A stretch of 10,403 bases of DNA from Desulfobulbaceae bacterium UBA5628. Lineage in GTDB: Bacteria; Desulfobacterota; Desulfobulbia; Desulfobulbales; Desulfurivibrionaceae. The notes below the pieces were generated by a model. It was given only the letters and a program-made list of their open reading frames with translations. It was not told the DNA's origin and searched no databases. The stretch lies in NCBI GenBank assembly GCA_002421565.1, contig DIKC01000196.1:1-10403 (forward strand). The letters run 5' to 3'. This document shows, piece after piece, positions 1 through 5,556 of this stretch. The translations under genes were made by a program, and so were the position numbers. Position 1 is the first letter of the stretch. Each line of letters starts with the position of its first letter.

Positions 1-357
1 CTAGCCTGGTGATTTCCTCGCAAAGGCGGGCCTTGGTGACCGGCTTGACCAGATAGGCGTCACAGCCGGAGCGGGCCGCTTCCACCACCTTCCCTTTTTC
101 AGACAGGGCCGTGGTCATAAAAATTTTGGCGCGGGCTTCCGGGGGCAGGCCGTGCCGGGCCTCGAGTTGGCGAATGATGCCGAGGGCCTGCAACCCGTCC
201 ATCTCCGGCATCAGTGCTCGCCTTCCTGCAGGGCCAGTTGCGCGGCAGCCACCGCCTCCTTGCCGCTGACCGCCACATCCACCTCGCCCAAGCCGGACAA
301 CTGCCGATTCAACAGCTTGCGAGAAACAAAATCGTCATCACTGATCAATATCCGCAT
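1..357 (-). pseudogene. CheY-like response regulator, broken by internal deletion, runs off left edge
   Basis: Reading from the ATG at 357, the first 48 codons (MRILISDDDFVSRKLL...) form the first half of a receiver domain with its acidic triad, then hit TGA at 211-213. The second half resumes in another frame at 211 (MPEMDGLQAL...), continues through the conserved MTTA segment and the Lys of YLVKPV, and stays open to base 1. The junction lacks the usual beta-3 segment between EGEH and MPEMDG, about nine residues that include the phosphorylated Asp. The frame change fits loss of 3n+1 bases, about 25. A strong AAGGAGG lies upstream, so this was a normally expressed gene. As read it cannot make a phosphorylatable receiver. 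An assembly error is possible, but a deletion of this size is more likely real. The true 3' end lies outside the window. Confidence 0.8.
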
Positions 358-433
358 TCATCGGTGATCCTCCTTCGTCAGTGGGTGGCTGTCCACCTTA
401 GCACACTGTCCGAATATTGGGGACCACCTCTAA

Positions 434-667
434 CTGGGCTATCTGCCGATGAGCCGGCAGTCGCGCTACAACCTGTTCCAGTTGATCAACAGCTTTTACG
501 AATACCGCGCCCTGATCATCACTACCAACAAGGACTTTACCCACTGGGGCGAGTTTTTTCACAACGATAACGTGGCGGTGCCGATCATCGATCGTATTAT
601 CCACCATTCACACATTTTTATGCTGGGAGGTGAAAGCTATCGACTGACACAGAAAACAGGTAATTAG
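434..667 (+). pseudogene. istB: 3' remnant of IS21-family helper ATPase IstB
   Basis: An open frame from 434 to the TAG at 665-667 encodes the C-terminal 77 residues of an IstB-type ATPase. It begins at LGYLP, just after the Walker B aspartates, and continues through NLFQLI, the TTNKDFTHWGEFF sensor region and DRIIHHSHIF to GESYRL. Intact IstB proteins are about 250 residues, so roughly the first two thirds, including the Walker A ATP site, are missing. An in-frame TAA at 431-433 abuts the break. IstB normally assists the IstA transposase; no istA is present, so this copy is inactive. It is the only substantial plus-strand protein remnant in the window, and the IS21-type end repeats follow directly downstream. 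Confidence 0.9.
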
Positions 668-676
668 CGGAGGCGG

Positions 677-698
677 GGTGGGTCAAATTTGTTGGCCA
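677..698 (+). repeat. IS21-type terminal repeat, copy 1
   Basis: This is a 22-base unit starting GGTGGGTCAAA and ending TGGCCA. It matches the unit 24 bases downstream except for a five-base middle segment. Multiple short repeats at each end are typical of IS21 elements and serve as transposase binding sites. Confidence 0.75.
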
Positions 699-700
699 AA

Positions 701-722
701 GGTGGGTCAAAATAAATGGCCA
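701..722 (+). repeat. IS21-type terminal repeat, copy 2
   Basis: This is the second 22-base unit, starting GGTGGGTCAAA and ending TGGCCA, in the same orientation as copy 1. It lies nearer the element end. Confidence 0.75.
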
Positions 723-726
723 TTGA

Positions 727-855
727 CATGTTCGGCAACTGAGAAACCAGATCCGCAACGAGGCATCGCAAGCCACCAGTAGCAAACCGCCCAGCGCACG
801 ACGATGGGGGGACAAGGCCCAAAGAAAAATGAGAAAACTGCATGCAAATCTCTAA
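727..855 (+). other. Possible C-terminal fragment of an unknown protein (IS debris)
   Basis: A plus-strand frame from 727 (after a TGA at 724-726) to the TAA at 853-855 reads as 42 residues, rich in Arg, Lys and Gln (HVRQLRNQIRNE...), ending LHANL. The composition resembles the basic tail of a DNA-binding or transposase protein. There is no start codon with a ribosome site, and I do not recognise the family. The stop codon is the first three bases of the TAACCGGACA repeat. The wider interval 723-915 shows nothing else beyond the repeats listed separately. This could simply be non-coding sequence between insertion-element ends. Confidence 0.2.
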
Positions 856-868
856 CCGGACATCACTG
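853..868 (+). repeat. TAACCGGACA repeat, copy 1 (IS-end-like)
   Basis: This 16-base unit starts TAACCGGACA and ends ACTG. It is identical to the unit at 917-932 except for two transposed bases (TC versus CT). The two copies are in direct orientation, 64 bases apart. Confidence 0.55.
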
Positions 869-915
869 CTTGCAACCTACTGTTTGCATTGAGATTTTTC
901 AGGCTAAGTGCAAAG

Positions 916-1146
916 TTAACCGGACACTACTGAAGTCAGATCCACGTCGATGTCCGGCCAATGGAAGTGCCCGGGAGACGGCTCCTCGACATTAAGGATC
1001 ACCCTTACCGGCTGATCCTTAAACCACGGAAACTCGTCATAGGGCATGAACAGCTCCCGATCGTGAGCCAGCAGCCAGATTCCGTGGCCGGAAATATTGG
1101 TGACCTCAACCGCCGAAGTAGTGTTTCCAAGCGCCGACAAGCTCAT
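916..1146 (-). CDS. DUF2442 family protein, C-terminally truncated
   Basis: The 76 residues begin MSLSALGNTTSAVEVTNISG and include the motifs typical of the DUF2442 group paired with DUF4160: GHGIWLLAHDRELFMPY, EFPWFKD and the SPGHFHWPDIDVDL block. Relatives continue about 10-15 residues further, usually with an SIRHPERFPL-like tail. Here the sequence turns into TSVVSG and stops at a TAA inside the IS-end-like repeat, so the tail has been replaced. I chose the ATG at 1146; an in-frame TTG at 1161 is less likely. The gene overlaps the end of the DUF4160 remnant by about 40 bases, as these pairs often do. The biochemical function of the family is unknown. The pairing and the mobile setting recall toxin-antitoxin-like cassettes, but that is inference. 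Confidence 0.75.
   Translation of the reverse strand: MSLSALGNTTSAVEVTNISGHGIWLLAHDRELFMPYDEFPWFKDQPVRVILNVEEPSPGHFHWPDIDVDLTSVVSG
917..932 (+). repeat. TAACCGGACA repeat, copy 2 (IS-end-like boundary)
   Basis: This second 16-base unit lies exactly where the neighbouring DUF2442 protein stops matching its family. On the minus strand it reads CAGTAGTGTCCGGTTA and supplies that gene's stop codon. This suggests it is the terminal sequence of an insertion element that entered the gene. I cannot assign the element to a family with confidence. Confidence 0.5.
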
Positions 1147-1261
1147 GGTAGTGACCCTCAATCAGTGACTCGATTTCTTTCAACTGCTGCCGATTGTAAC
1201 GGTGAATCTTTTCAAGCTGAATCTCCGGCTCCAGCCAGAACTTGTTCGTTAAGCAACTTCT
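1106..1261 (-). pseudogene. 5'-truncated DUF4160 remnant
   Basis: A minus-strand frame from about 1261 to the TGA at 1106-1108 encodes 51 residues, with a recognisable DUF4160 C-terminal half: KFWLEPEIQLEK, then a region resembling RKELNEIE, then LVGAWKHYF. Intact family members are about 80-90 residues and begin with a conserved PHIHV-type segment that is missing here. An in-frame TAA at 1262-1264 and no start codon with a ribosome site mark the break, which falls within five bases of the stop of the upstream nuclease-like gene. DUF4160 genes commonly precede and overlap DUF2442 genes, exactly as seen. The assignment rests on remembered family motifs and has not been searched. Confidence 0.65.
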
Positions 1262-1265
1262 TTAT

Positions 1266-1838
1266 TCATCTATGACCAAATTTTTTTCCATACCGAGGTC
1301 GCCTGATTTCAACGCTACCATCCGAATAATAGTTAAAAACAGGCTCGTGACTCGTATTTGCATGAAGTAACCGAAATTGAGGTTCAAATTTTGGATCATA
1401 CCGAACAAATCCTAAACCTTCCTGCTGCATGATACTAGCGATTAAGCATCCTGTCTCTCTGAAGGGAAAAAGAAAAATCATTGAAAGTTCTTCAGGTATA
1501 TTTCCATTTGGCAGTGAGTACTCGCATGATTGGTAGTCTAATATCTGTGCAATAGCTCTGCCAGGCTTAGCGATAAGGTTGAACGAAGATTTTATCTCGA
1601 CCCCGACACATCCAATTTCCCAGCCTTGTTTCAACAACGAATCGGTCGGCTCAAGTATGAAATCAACTATTCCGTAACCAGGGAGTGGTTTATTATCCCA
1701 ACCGGCAAATAATTGTTTTAGTTTTTTCACATAGCGTGCCTTGCCCTTACACTGCTTGTGTAAATGGAAGAATTCGCTTGGAACGCCACTAATAAATTTT
1801 TCGGTAGCCTGTTTCTCAGTCAACATGATTTCTTGCAT
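1266..1838 (-). CDS. Putative PD-(D/E)XK nuclease-like protein
   Basis: This 190-residue protein belongs to no family I can name. Asp59 in GYGIVDFIL, followed 22 residues later by Glu81-Ile-Lys83 in VGVEIKSS, gives the D...ExK pattern of PD-(D/E)XK nucleases. AIAQILDYQ (98-103) resembles the Gln/Tyr helix seen after the catalytic strand in many of them. There is no signal peptide or membrane segment, so it should be cytoplasmic. The start at 1838 is preferred because AAGG lies seven bases upstream and the gene follows the HNH stop by ten bases; longer frames would run back into the HNH gene. It is clearly A+T-richer than the hydrogenase operon, suggesting transfer. With the HNH gene it forms a two-gene unit that may act in DNA restriction. 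The fold assignment is inference from motifs. Confidence 0.55.
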   Translation of the reverse strand: MQEIMLTEKQATEKFISGVPSEFFHLHKQCKGKARYVKKLKQLFAGWDNKPLPGYGIVDFILEPTDSLLKQGWEIGCVGVEIKSSFNLIAKPGRAIAQILDYQSCEYSLPNGNIPEELSMIFLFPFRETGCLIASIMQQEGLGFVRYDPKFEPQFRLLHANTSHEPVFNYYSDGSVEIRRPRYGKKFGHR

Positions 1839-1848
1839 AACGTGGCCT

Positions 1849-2608
1849 TCACCGGCGGGGATGAAATGCAACGGATTCCCCGTCCGGGTGCAAGACATTA
1901 TTCACATTTCTGTATCGATCAATCTGTGTTTTGAGCTCCTCTATGGTATATGGTGGGCTCCTTCTGTGAATCATCGCGTGGCAGTTGGGGCACACTGGGC
2001 GCAGGTCAGTAATTGGGTTGACTTCATGGCCCGCGATCACGTCCGAAAGCTGTTGCAAGTGATGCACGTGTATGTACTGTTTCCCCAGCTCTCCATATAC
2101 CTCCGACATTGTTATTCCGCAGACCCCACATGCATAGCCATGCACCTCGATGCACTTGGCCCGAGCAGCCGGGTTTCGTTCATATGCATTAACAGTGATC
2201 CGCTTGCTGGCACCTTCAGCGTATGACGACGCATCTTCGCTTTCCTCCGGTAGCGCCATCGTGCTCGGATTAGCCAAGCCAAGCCGCTCAAGGGCGGTGG
2301 CAAGTTCCGGTCGCATGTGCCATCGCCAGTACGCATCTGGCTTGGTGAATGTAGTCAAAACGGCCACGCCCAACTCGGAATCCGGCCGCCACTGGAGAGC
2401 CTCGCCCAACTTCTTCCCTAGACGGCCATACGTCCCGTTGGCCGCCGAATGGTGACTGTAGCCCAAGGCGGTGGCCATCTGTCCGGCCGTTACTACACGT
2501 TCCGGAAACTGGTAGTGGGTTTCCAGCAGTCCGCTTTTGCAGGTCAGTCACTCCAATACTCTGAAGCGCATCTGCAAATCTTTCTACATCTGGGATTCCC
2601 ATAATCAT
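1849..2608 (-). pseudogene. HNH endonuclease gene interrupted by a one-base frameshift
   Basis: Removing one base (T2530) gives a continuous 252-residue protein. The first 26 codons (MIMGIPDVERFADALQ..., from the ATG at 2608) join LLETHYQFPERVV and the rest. The N-terminal ~110 residues (ADAL, THYQFP, ATALGYSHHSAANGTYGRLG, WRWHMRPELA) match the domain that often precedes HNH nucleases of the McrA-like type. The HNH/zinc part has CGVC at 160-163, HVHH at 180-183, an Asn at 197 and CPNCH at 206-210. As it stands, translation from 2608 leaves frame at codon 27. Initiation at the internal ATG near 2478 would give a 209-residue protein that keeps the HNH domain. The gene has its own promoter region upstream and the nuclease-like gene ten bases downstream. 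A sequencing error cannot be excluded. Confidence 0.75.
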
Positions 2609-2629
2609 TTTTGTCCCTGCAAACCAGTA

Positions 2630-2656
2630 ATTATACAGATCAGGCTATCATGCCAA
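2630..2656 (-). promoter_or_regulatory. Candidate sigma-70 promoter for the HNH/nuclease unit
   Basis: On the minus strand TTGGCA (2651-2656) lies 15 bases before a perfect TATAAT (2630-2635). The spacer is shorter than the usual 17. Transcription would begin near 2623, giving a leader of about 15 bases that contains GCAGGGA just before the ATG at 2608. Confidence 0.5.
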
Positions 2657-2668
2657 AATCATGATAGC
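2644..2668. promoter_or_regulatory. 9+9 base inverted repeat overlapping the -35 (operator candidate)
   Basis: GCTATCATG at 2644-2652 and CATGATAGC at 2660-2668 are perfect inverted repeats separated by seven bases. The repeat covers the proposed -35 hexamer, where a dimeric repressor would block transcription. It also lies eight bases after the stop codon of the hydrogenase maturation protease, so it could end that operon's transcript. However, no T-run follows it in that direction, so an operator is the better reading. Confidence 0.5.
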
Positions 2669-2675
2669 TGGAAAG

Positions 2676-3131
2676 TCATTGCAGACCGATTCGTTGCCGG
2701 AGCAGAGCCAGGGCCGCCGGCACCGCTGCCGCCACCGGTTCGCTCAGGGTTTCGCTGAAAAGTTCCACTTCGGCGGCTTCGATGCCGATGATTTCGATCT
2801 GGTCGGGTAGTTGCAGGCCGAGGTCGCGGCCCAGGGCCAAGGCGGTGGAGAGGTCGCCGTCGTGGGCGCAGAAGAGGTTGCGGGTGGCTTGGGGCGATTC
2901 CAGGTTGAACAGGGCGACGCGGCCCGGCGGGCCGGTGCCGCTTACCATGGCATCGACGATGATCGCCCGCTGGTGGCCGACCAGGGCCTCCATCAGCCGC
3001 AGGCCCCCGGCCGCAAGTTCGATTACCGTTACCTCCGAATCGGGCGGCAGGGTGGCTTGCAGGCGGGCCGCCACCGCAAGCCCTACCCCGTCATCGCTGA
3101 GCAGGGAGTTACCCAGGCCAACCACGATCAT
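2676..3131 (-). CDS. [NiFe] hydrogenase maturation endopeptidase (HyaD/HycI/FrhD family)
   Basis: This 151-residue cytoplasmic protease should trim the C-terminal extension of the large subunit once nickel is inserted. It opens with MIVVGLGNSLLSDDGVG, the family signature. Asp14 (replacing the Glu of HybD), Asp60 in IIVDA and His90 in CAHDGDL are the expected nickel-sensing ligands; ELAAGG (39-44) and IGIEAA (115-120) are also typical. Length is normal. The frame is open well upstream, but the ATG at 3131 is chosen because it starts the family motif and, in the duplicated junction at 4069, overlaps the large-subunit stop as ATGA. Its own upstream region is a copy of that junction, including codons for TLRRDAA and a GGGA ribosome site. 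It is separated from its substrate gene by the inserted dinD but remains the last gene of the operon. Confidence 0.88.
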   Translation of the reverse strand: MIVVGLGNSLLSDDGVGLAVAARLQATLPPDSEVTVIELAAGGLRLMEALVGHQRAIIVDAMVSGTGPPGRVALFNLESPQATRNLFCAHDGDLSTALALGRDLGLQLPDQIEIIGIEAAEVELFSETLSEPVAAAVPAALALLRQRIGLQ

Positions 3132-3151
3132 GCCGCATCCCGGCGCAGGGT
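3102..3151 (-). repeat. 50-base duplicated hydrogenase/protease junction, copy adjoining the protease
   Basis: These 50 bases match 4040-4089 with three differences and the same orientation. They cover the last codons of a large-subunit gene (TLRRDAA plus stop) and the first ten codons of the protease (MIVVGLGNSL). This copy runs on into the complete protease gene. Confidence 0.9.
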
Positions 3152-3162
3152 TTGCCGCCCCT

Positions 3163-4008
3163 TCACTTCTTTTTCTCCAACTTCTTTTTGGCCCGCTCGA
3201 CCTGTTTGATCCCGCGATCCGGGATCGGCAACGCTTCGGGCATGGTCCCTCCCAAATCCTTGATGGTCTGGCGGACTTTTTGCCCGACCTCGAAATGGGT
3301 CTGGTTGGCCTGTTGTTTGCCAAGAATCTGTTCACGCCGGAGCTTTTCTTCCGCCTGAGTGGCGCGAAAAAGGTTGGCCGCCAGCTCGGTGCTCCCCATG
3401 TGGTCGAGAATTTTCTGGCTCTTCTTCAGACCTTTGCGGGCATGAATGTCCCTGGCCGTCAGGCCGCCATACAATCCCCGATAGCCATGATCCTGAAAAA
3501 TGGCGTAGTCGAGGCTGGTTTCTACCCCGGCGTCCCTGGCCGCCGCCGCAAGATATTTATTGTGCTGGGCCAATTCATTGCGGATGGCCAAGCGTTTTTC
3601 ATCCTCGGTGAGCCGGGCGAATTTTTCATCATCGGCCAGCTCTTGCCGCCGGGTTTGGATGGCGAAATAAGTCTGACCATTGGCGATAACCGGCTTGGAT
3701 GGATCGGCATTCTGGACAATAAGATAGCAAGCGTAACGAGAGAGCCGGATATCGGGAAGCTCCCGCTTTGCCCCGGAGCCGATTTCGACCATTTCGAGGA
3801 TATCCTCGAAATGGTCTTCCGTAGCCCGCCCACTGTTGCGGCAAGCCTCGCGGGCCCGTTCAATCACCGGCAAAAAGTGCCGGTATTCGGAGTATTCAAG
3901 CACCTTCGCCAATTGGCGGGCCAACCAGAATTCGTTGCCATACTCGTCAAAATGGCGCAGTCCTTCAAATGTGGCGTGGTGTTTCTCGGCGATCTGTTTT
4001 TCGGTCAT
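3163..4008 (-). CDS. dinD: DNA damage-inducible protein D (DinD)
   Basis: This 281-residue protein matches DinD along its length (about 274 residues in Escherichia coli). It shows an N-terminal BRO-like region (TFEGLRHFDEYGNEFWLARQ, LEYSEYRHF), the DI.EMVEIGSGAKRELPD.RLSRYACYLI segment around residues 69-97, QTYFAIQTRRQE, the GLYGGLTARDIHARKG block near 178-193, and a Lys-rich tail. E. coli DinD is SOS-induced and has been reported to inhibit RecA strand exchange; the role here is inferred from the family. AAGGGA lies five bases before the ATG. No LexA-type CTGT-N8-ACAG box is visible upstream, so it is probably read through from the hydrogenase operon. Its G+C is lower than its neighbours'. 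It lies between two copies of a 50-base junction, the sign of a late insertion between large subunit and protease. It contains a perfect 30-base palindrome. Confidence 0.9.
   Translation of the reverse strand: MTEKQIAEKHHATFEGLRHFDEYGNEFWLARQLAKVLEYSEYRHFLPVIERAREACRNSGRATEDHFEDILEMVEIGSGAKRELPDIRLSRYACYLIVQNADPSKPVIANGQTYFAIQTRRQELADDEKFARLTEDEKRLAIRNELAQHNKYLAAAARDAGVETSLDYAIFQDHGYRGLYGGLTARDIHARKGLKKSQKILDHMGSTELAANLFRATQAEEKLRREQILGKQQANQTHFEVGQKVRQTIKDLGGTMPEALPIPDRGIKQVERAKKKLEKKK
3787..3816. repeat. Perfect 30-base palindrome inside dinD
   Basis: The sequence from GACCATTTCGAGGAT to ATCCTCGAAATGGTC equals its own reverse complement over 30 bases with no spacer, centred on GATATC. It falls in the codons for DHFEDILEMV, a conserved stretch of DinD. 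Confidence 0.95.
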
Positions 4009-4069
4009 ACGATTCCCTTGCGTTTATCATCAGGACAATCAGGGAGTTGCCCAGGCCGACCACGATCAT
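3965..4069 (-). pseudogene. 5' stub of a hydrogenase maturation protease gene
   Basis: The ATG at 4067-4069 overlaps the large-subunit stop (ATGA) and begins MIVVGLGNSL, identical to the first ten residues of the complete protease at 3131. It then diverges to IVLMINARES and ends at a TGA inside dinD after 34 codons. It is the left-over start of the original protease gene, cut where dinD entered. It may still be translated by coupling to the large subunit and so pass ribosomes towards the dinD start, which lies within it in another frame. Confidence 0.8.
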
Positions 4070-4089
4070 GCCGCATCCCGGCGGAGGGT
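4040..4089 (-). repeat. 50-base duplicated hydrogenase/protease junction, copy adjoining the large subunit
   Basis: Partner of 3102-3151 (47 of 50 identical, direct orientation). It contains the real end of the large-subunit gene and the start of the truncated protease stub. The two copies bracket dinD. Confidence 0.9.
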
Positions 4090-5556
4090 GCGGAGTGGTG
4101 CTCCGGAGGCGGTTCGGATGGTTACCGTCAGGGGCATTTTGCCTACCGCGGCGTGGGTGGCGCAGCTCAGGCAGGGGTCGTAGAGGCGGAAGGCCATTTC
4201 GATCCGGTTGAGCATTCCTTCTTCCACCACCTGGCCCGCTTTGATGAAGTGTTGGGCCGCCTGTTTGATCGACATGCTCATGGGGGCGTAATTGTTGGTG
4301 GTGCCGACGATCATGTTGACTCGGGTCAGCACCCCGCGCTGGTCGCTTTCGTAGTGGTGGGTGAGCAGGCCCCGGGGGGCCTCGACGCAGCCCACTCCCC
4401 GGCCGGTGACGGCTTGGGGCGGATTGCGGACCAGGGGCGAGGTGATTTCGGGATCAGCGAGCAGTTCCGCCATCCGTTCGGCGGCGTAGAGCATTTCGAT
4501 CAGCCTGGCCCAGTGGGTGGCCAGGCGCAGGTGGACCGGCTGGTAGCGGCCCTCCACCTTGCGGCTGCCCAGGGTTTCAAAAAAGCGTTCAAACTCGGCC
4601 TGGGCCTCGGGGGTGGCCATGGCGTCGGCCACGTTGAGCCGGGAGAGGGGTGATGAGGTGTAAACCCCGCTTTCGGGGCCGTCCACCAGGCCGCGCCAGC
4701 CCACGGCCTTGAGGTAGGGGAATTTCAGGTAGCTCCAGGGCTCCACCCGTTCGGCGATCTGCTCATGATACTGGTCGGGGTGGTAGCGCAGCAGCTCCCG
4801 GCCCTCGGGGCCGACCACCCGGACCTGGCCGTGGTAGAAGTTGGGCCGGTTCCGTTCGTCCACCAGGCCGATGTAGTAGGTTTGGTGCTTGAAGGTCTCG
4901 GCGGTGATCAGCTCCAGGTAGCCGGGGTTATCCAGCACCACCTTCTGAAAAATATCCAGGCTGAAACGGGCGAACTCCAGGTTGCGGCGGGCGACTTCCT
5001 TAAGCTCGTCCCGCTCGGCCGGGTTGATCGACCGGCTCCAGCCGCCGGGCAGCCCGGCCACCGGGTGGATGCCCCGGCCGCCGAGCAGCTTGATTACCTG
5101 ATGGTTGCGGGAGCGGCAGGCGATCACCTCCTTGCCGATATCCAGCCCCACCTTGCGGATCACCCCCAGGAGGTTACGTTCACTTGGCGGGGCATCGGGA
5201 CCGACGATAAAATCCGGGCCGCCCAAGGCATAAAAGTGGGTGGCGTGGTCGGTGATAAAGAAGGCCATGTAGAGCAGCTCCCGCAGCAGCTTGGCGGCCG
5301 GGGGCGGCTCTACCGCATAGAGGGCGTCCAGGGCCTTGGTTGCCGCCAGGTGGTGGGCCTCGGGGCAGACCCCGCAGATCCGGTCGGTGATCACCGGCAT
5401 CTCCTCGGCCTGGCGGCCGACGCAGAACTGCTCGAAGCCGCGCAGTTCCGGAATCTGGAAGTAGGTGTTGGCCACTTCGCCCTGCTCATCGAGGAAGATT
5501 TCGATTTTGCCGTGGCCTTCCAGCCGGGTGATGGGGTCGATGCTGATTCTTGTCAT
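4066..5556 (-). CDS. [NiFe] hydrogenase large (catalytic) subunit, Mvh-like cytoplasmic type
   Basis: This 496-residue subunit holds the NiFe centre for reversible H2 oxidation. The four nickel ligands are present: Cys61 and Cys64 in RICGVCPEAHH, and Cys462 and Cys465 in DPCLSCATH. Glu13 in ITRLEGHG is the usual proton-relay position. His468 marks the expected cleavage point, leaving a 28-residue C-terminal extension for the neighbouring protease. Motifs and the lack of any export signal point to a cytoplasmic group 3 enzyme of the MvhA/VhuA kind; the subgroup is uncertain. The start overlaps the small-subunit stop by four bases (ATGA) with AAGGTGAAGG upstream. No MvhD, HdrA, diaphorase or F420 subunit is visible in the window, so the electron acceptor is unknown. 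The presence of an extension and protease argues against a regulatory group 2b hydrogenase. Confidence 0.95.
   Translation of the reverse strand: MTRISIDPITRLEGHGKIEIFLDEQGEVANTYFQIPELRGFEQFCVGRQAEEMPVITDRICGVCPEAHHLAATKALDALYAVEPPPAAKLLRELLYMAFFITDHATHFYALGGPDFIVGPDAPPSERNLLGVIRKVGLDIGKEVIACRSRNHQVIKLLGGRGIHPVAGLPGGWSRSINPAERDELKEVARRNLEFARFSLDIFQKVVLDNPGYLELITAETFKHQTYYIGLVDERNRPNFYHGQVRVVGPEGRELLRYHPDQYHEQIAERVEPWSYLKFPYLKAVGWRGLVDGPESGVYTSSPLSRLNVADAMATPEAQAEFERFFETLGSRKVEGRYQPVHLRLATHWARLIEMLYAAERMAELLADPEITSPLVRNPPQAVTGRGVGCVEAPRGLLTHHYESDQRGVLTRVNMIVGTTNNYAPMSMSIKQAAQHFIKAGQVVEEGMLNRIEMAFRLYDPCLSCATHAAVGKMPLTVTIRTASGAPLRTLRRDAA

Larger units (their letters stand above)
434..722 (+). 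mobile_element. Truncated IS21-family element, right end
   Basis: The istB remnant followed by two tandem terminal repeats (677-698 and 701-722) is the layout of the right end of an IS21-family element. The left boundary is the break at about 431-434; istA and the left terminus are absent. The outer boundary probably lies at or shortly after 722, but no target-site duplication can be identified because the partner end is gone. Confidence 0.7.

Noticed and set aside
384..397. Small hairpin GGTGG-CTGT-CCACC upstream of the broken response regulator
   Set aside because: A five-base stem in G+C-rich DNA is expected by chance and has no supporting context.
677..722. CRISPR array
   Set aside because: There are only two imperfect 22-base units at 24-base spacing with no spacers; this is an IS21 end.
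2644..2668. Rho-independent terminator for the hydrogenase operon
   Set aside because: The stem is A+T-rich with only nine pairs, and no T-run follows in the transcript direction. An operator role fits better.
3132..3335. N-terminal extension of the maturation protease upstream of 3131
   Set aside because: The extra codons are an out-of-frame reading of the dinD 3' end and are very basic. The family start motif begins at 3131.
2782..4653. Long plus-strand open frame of 623 codons
   Set aside because: It runs antisense through the protease, dinD and the large subunit, all of which have clear family motifs. It is a high-G+C shadow with low-complexity content and no domain signature.
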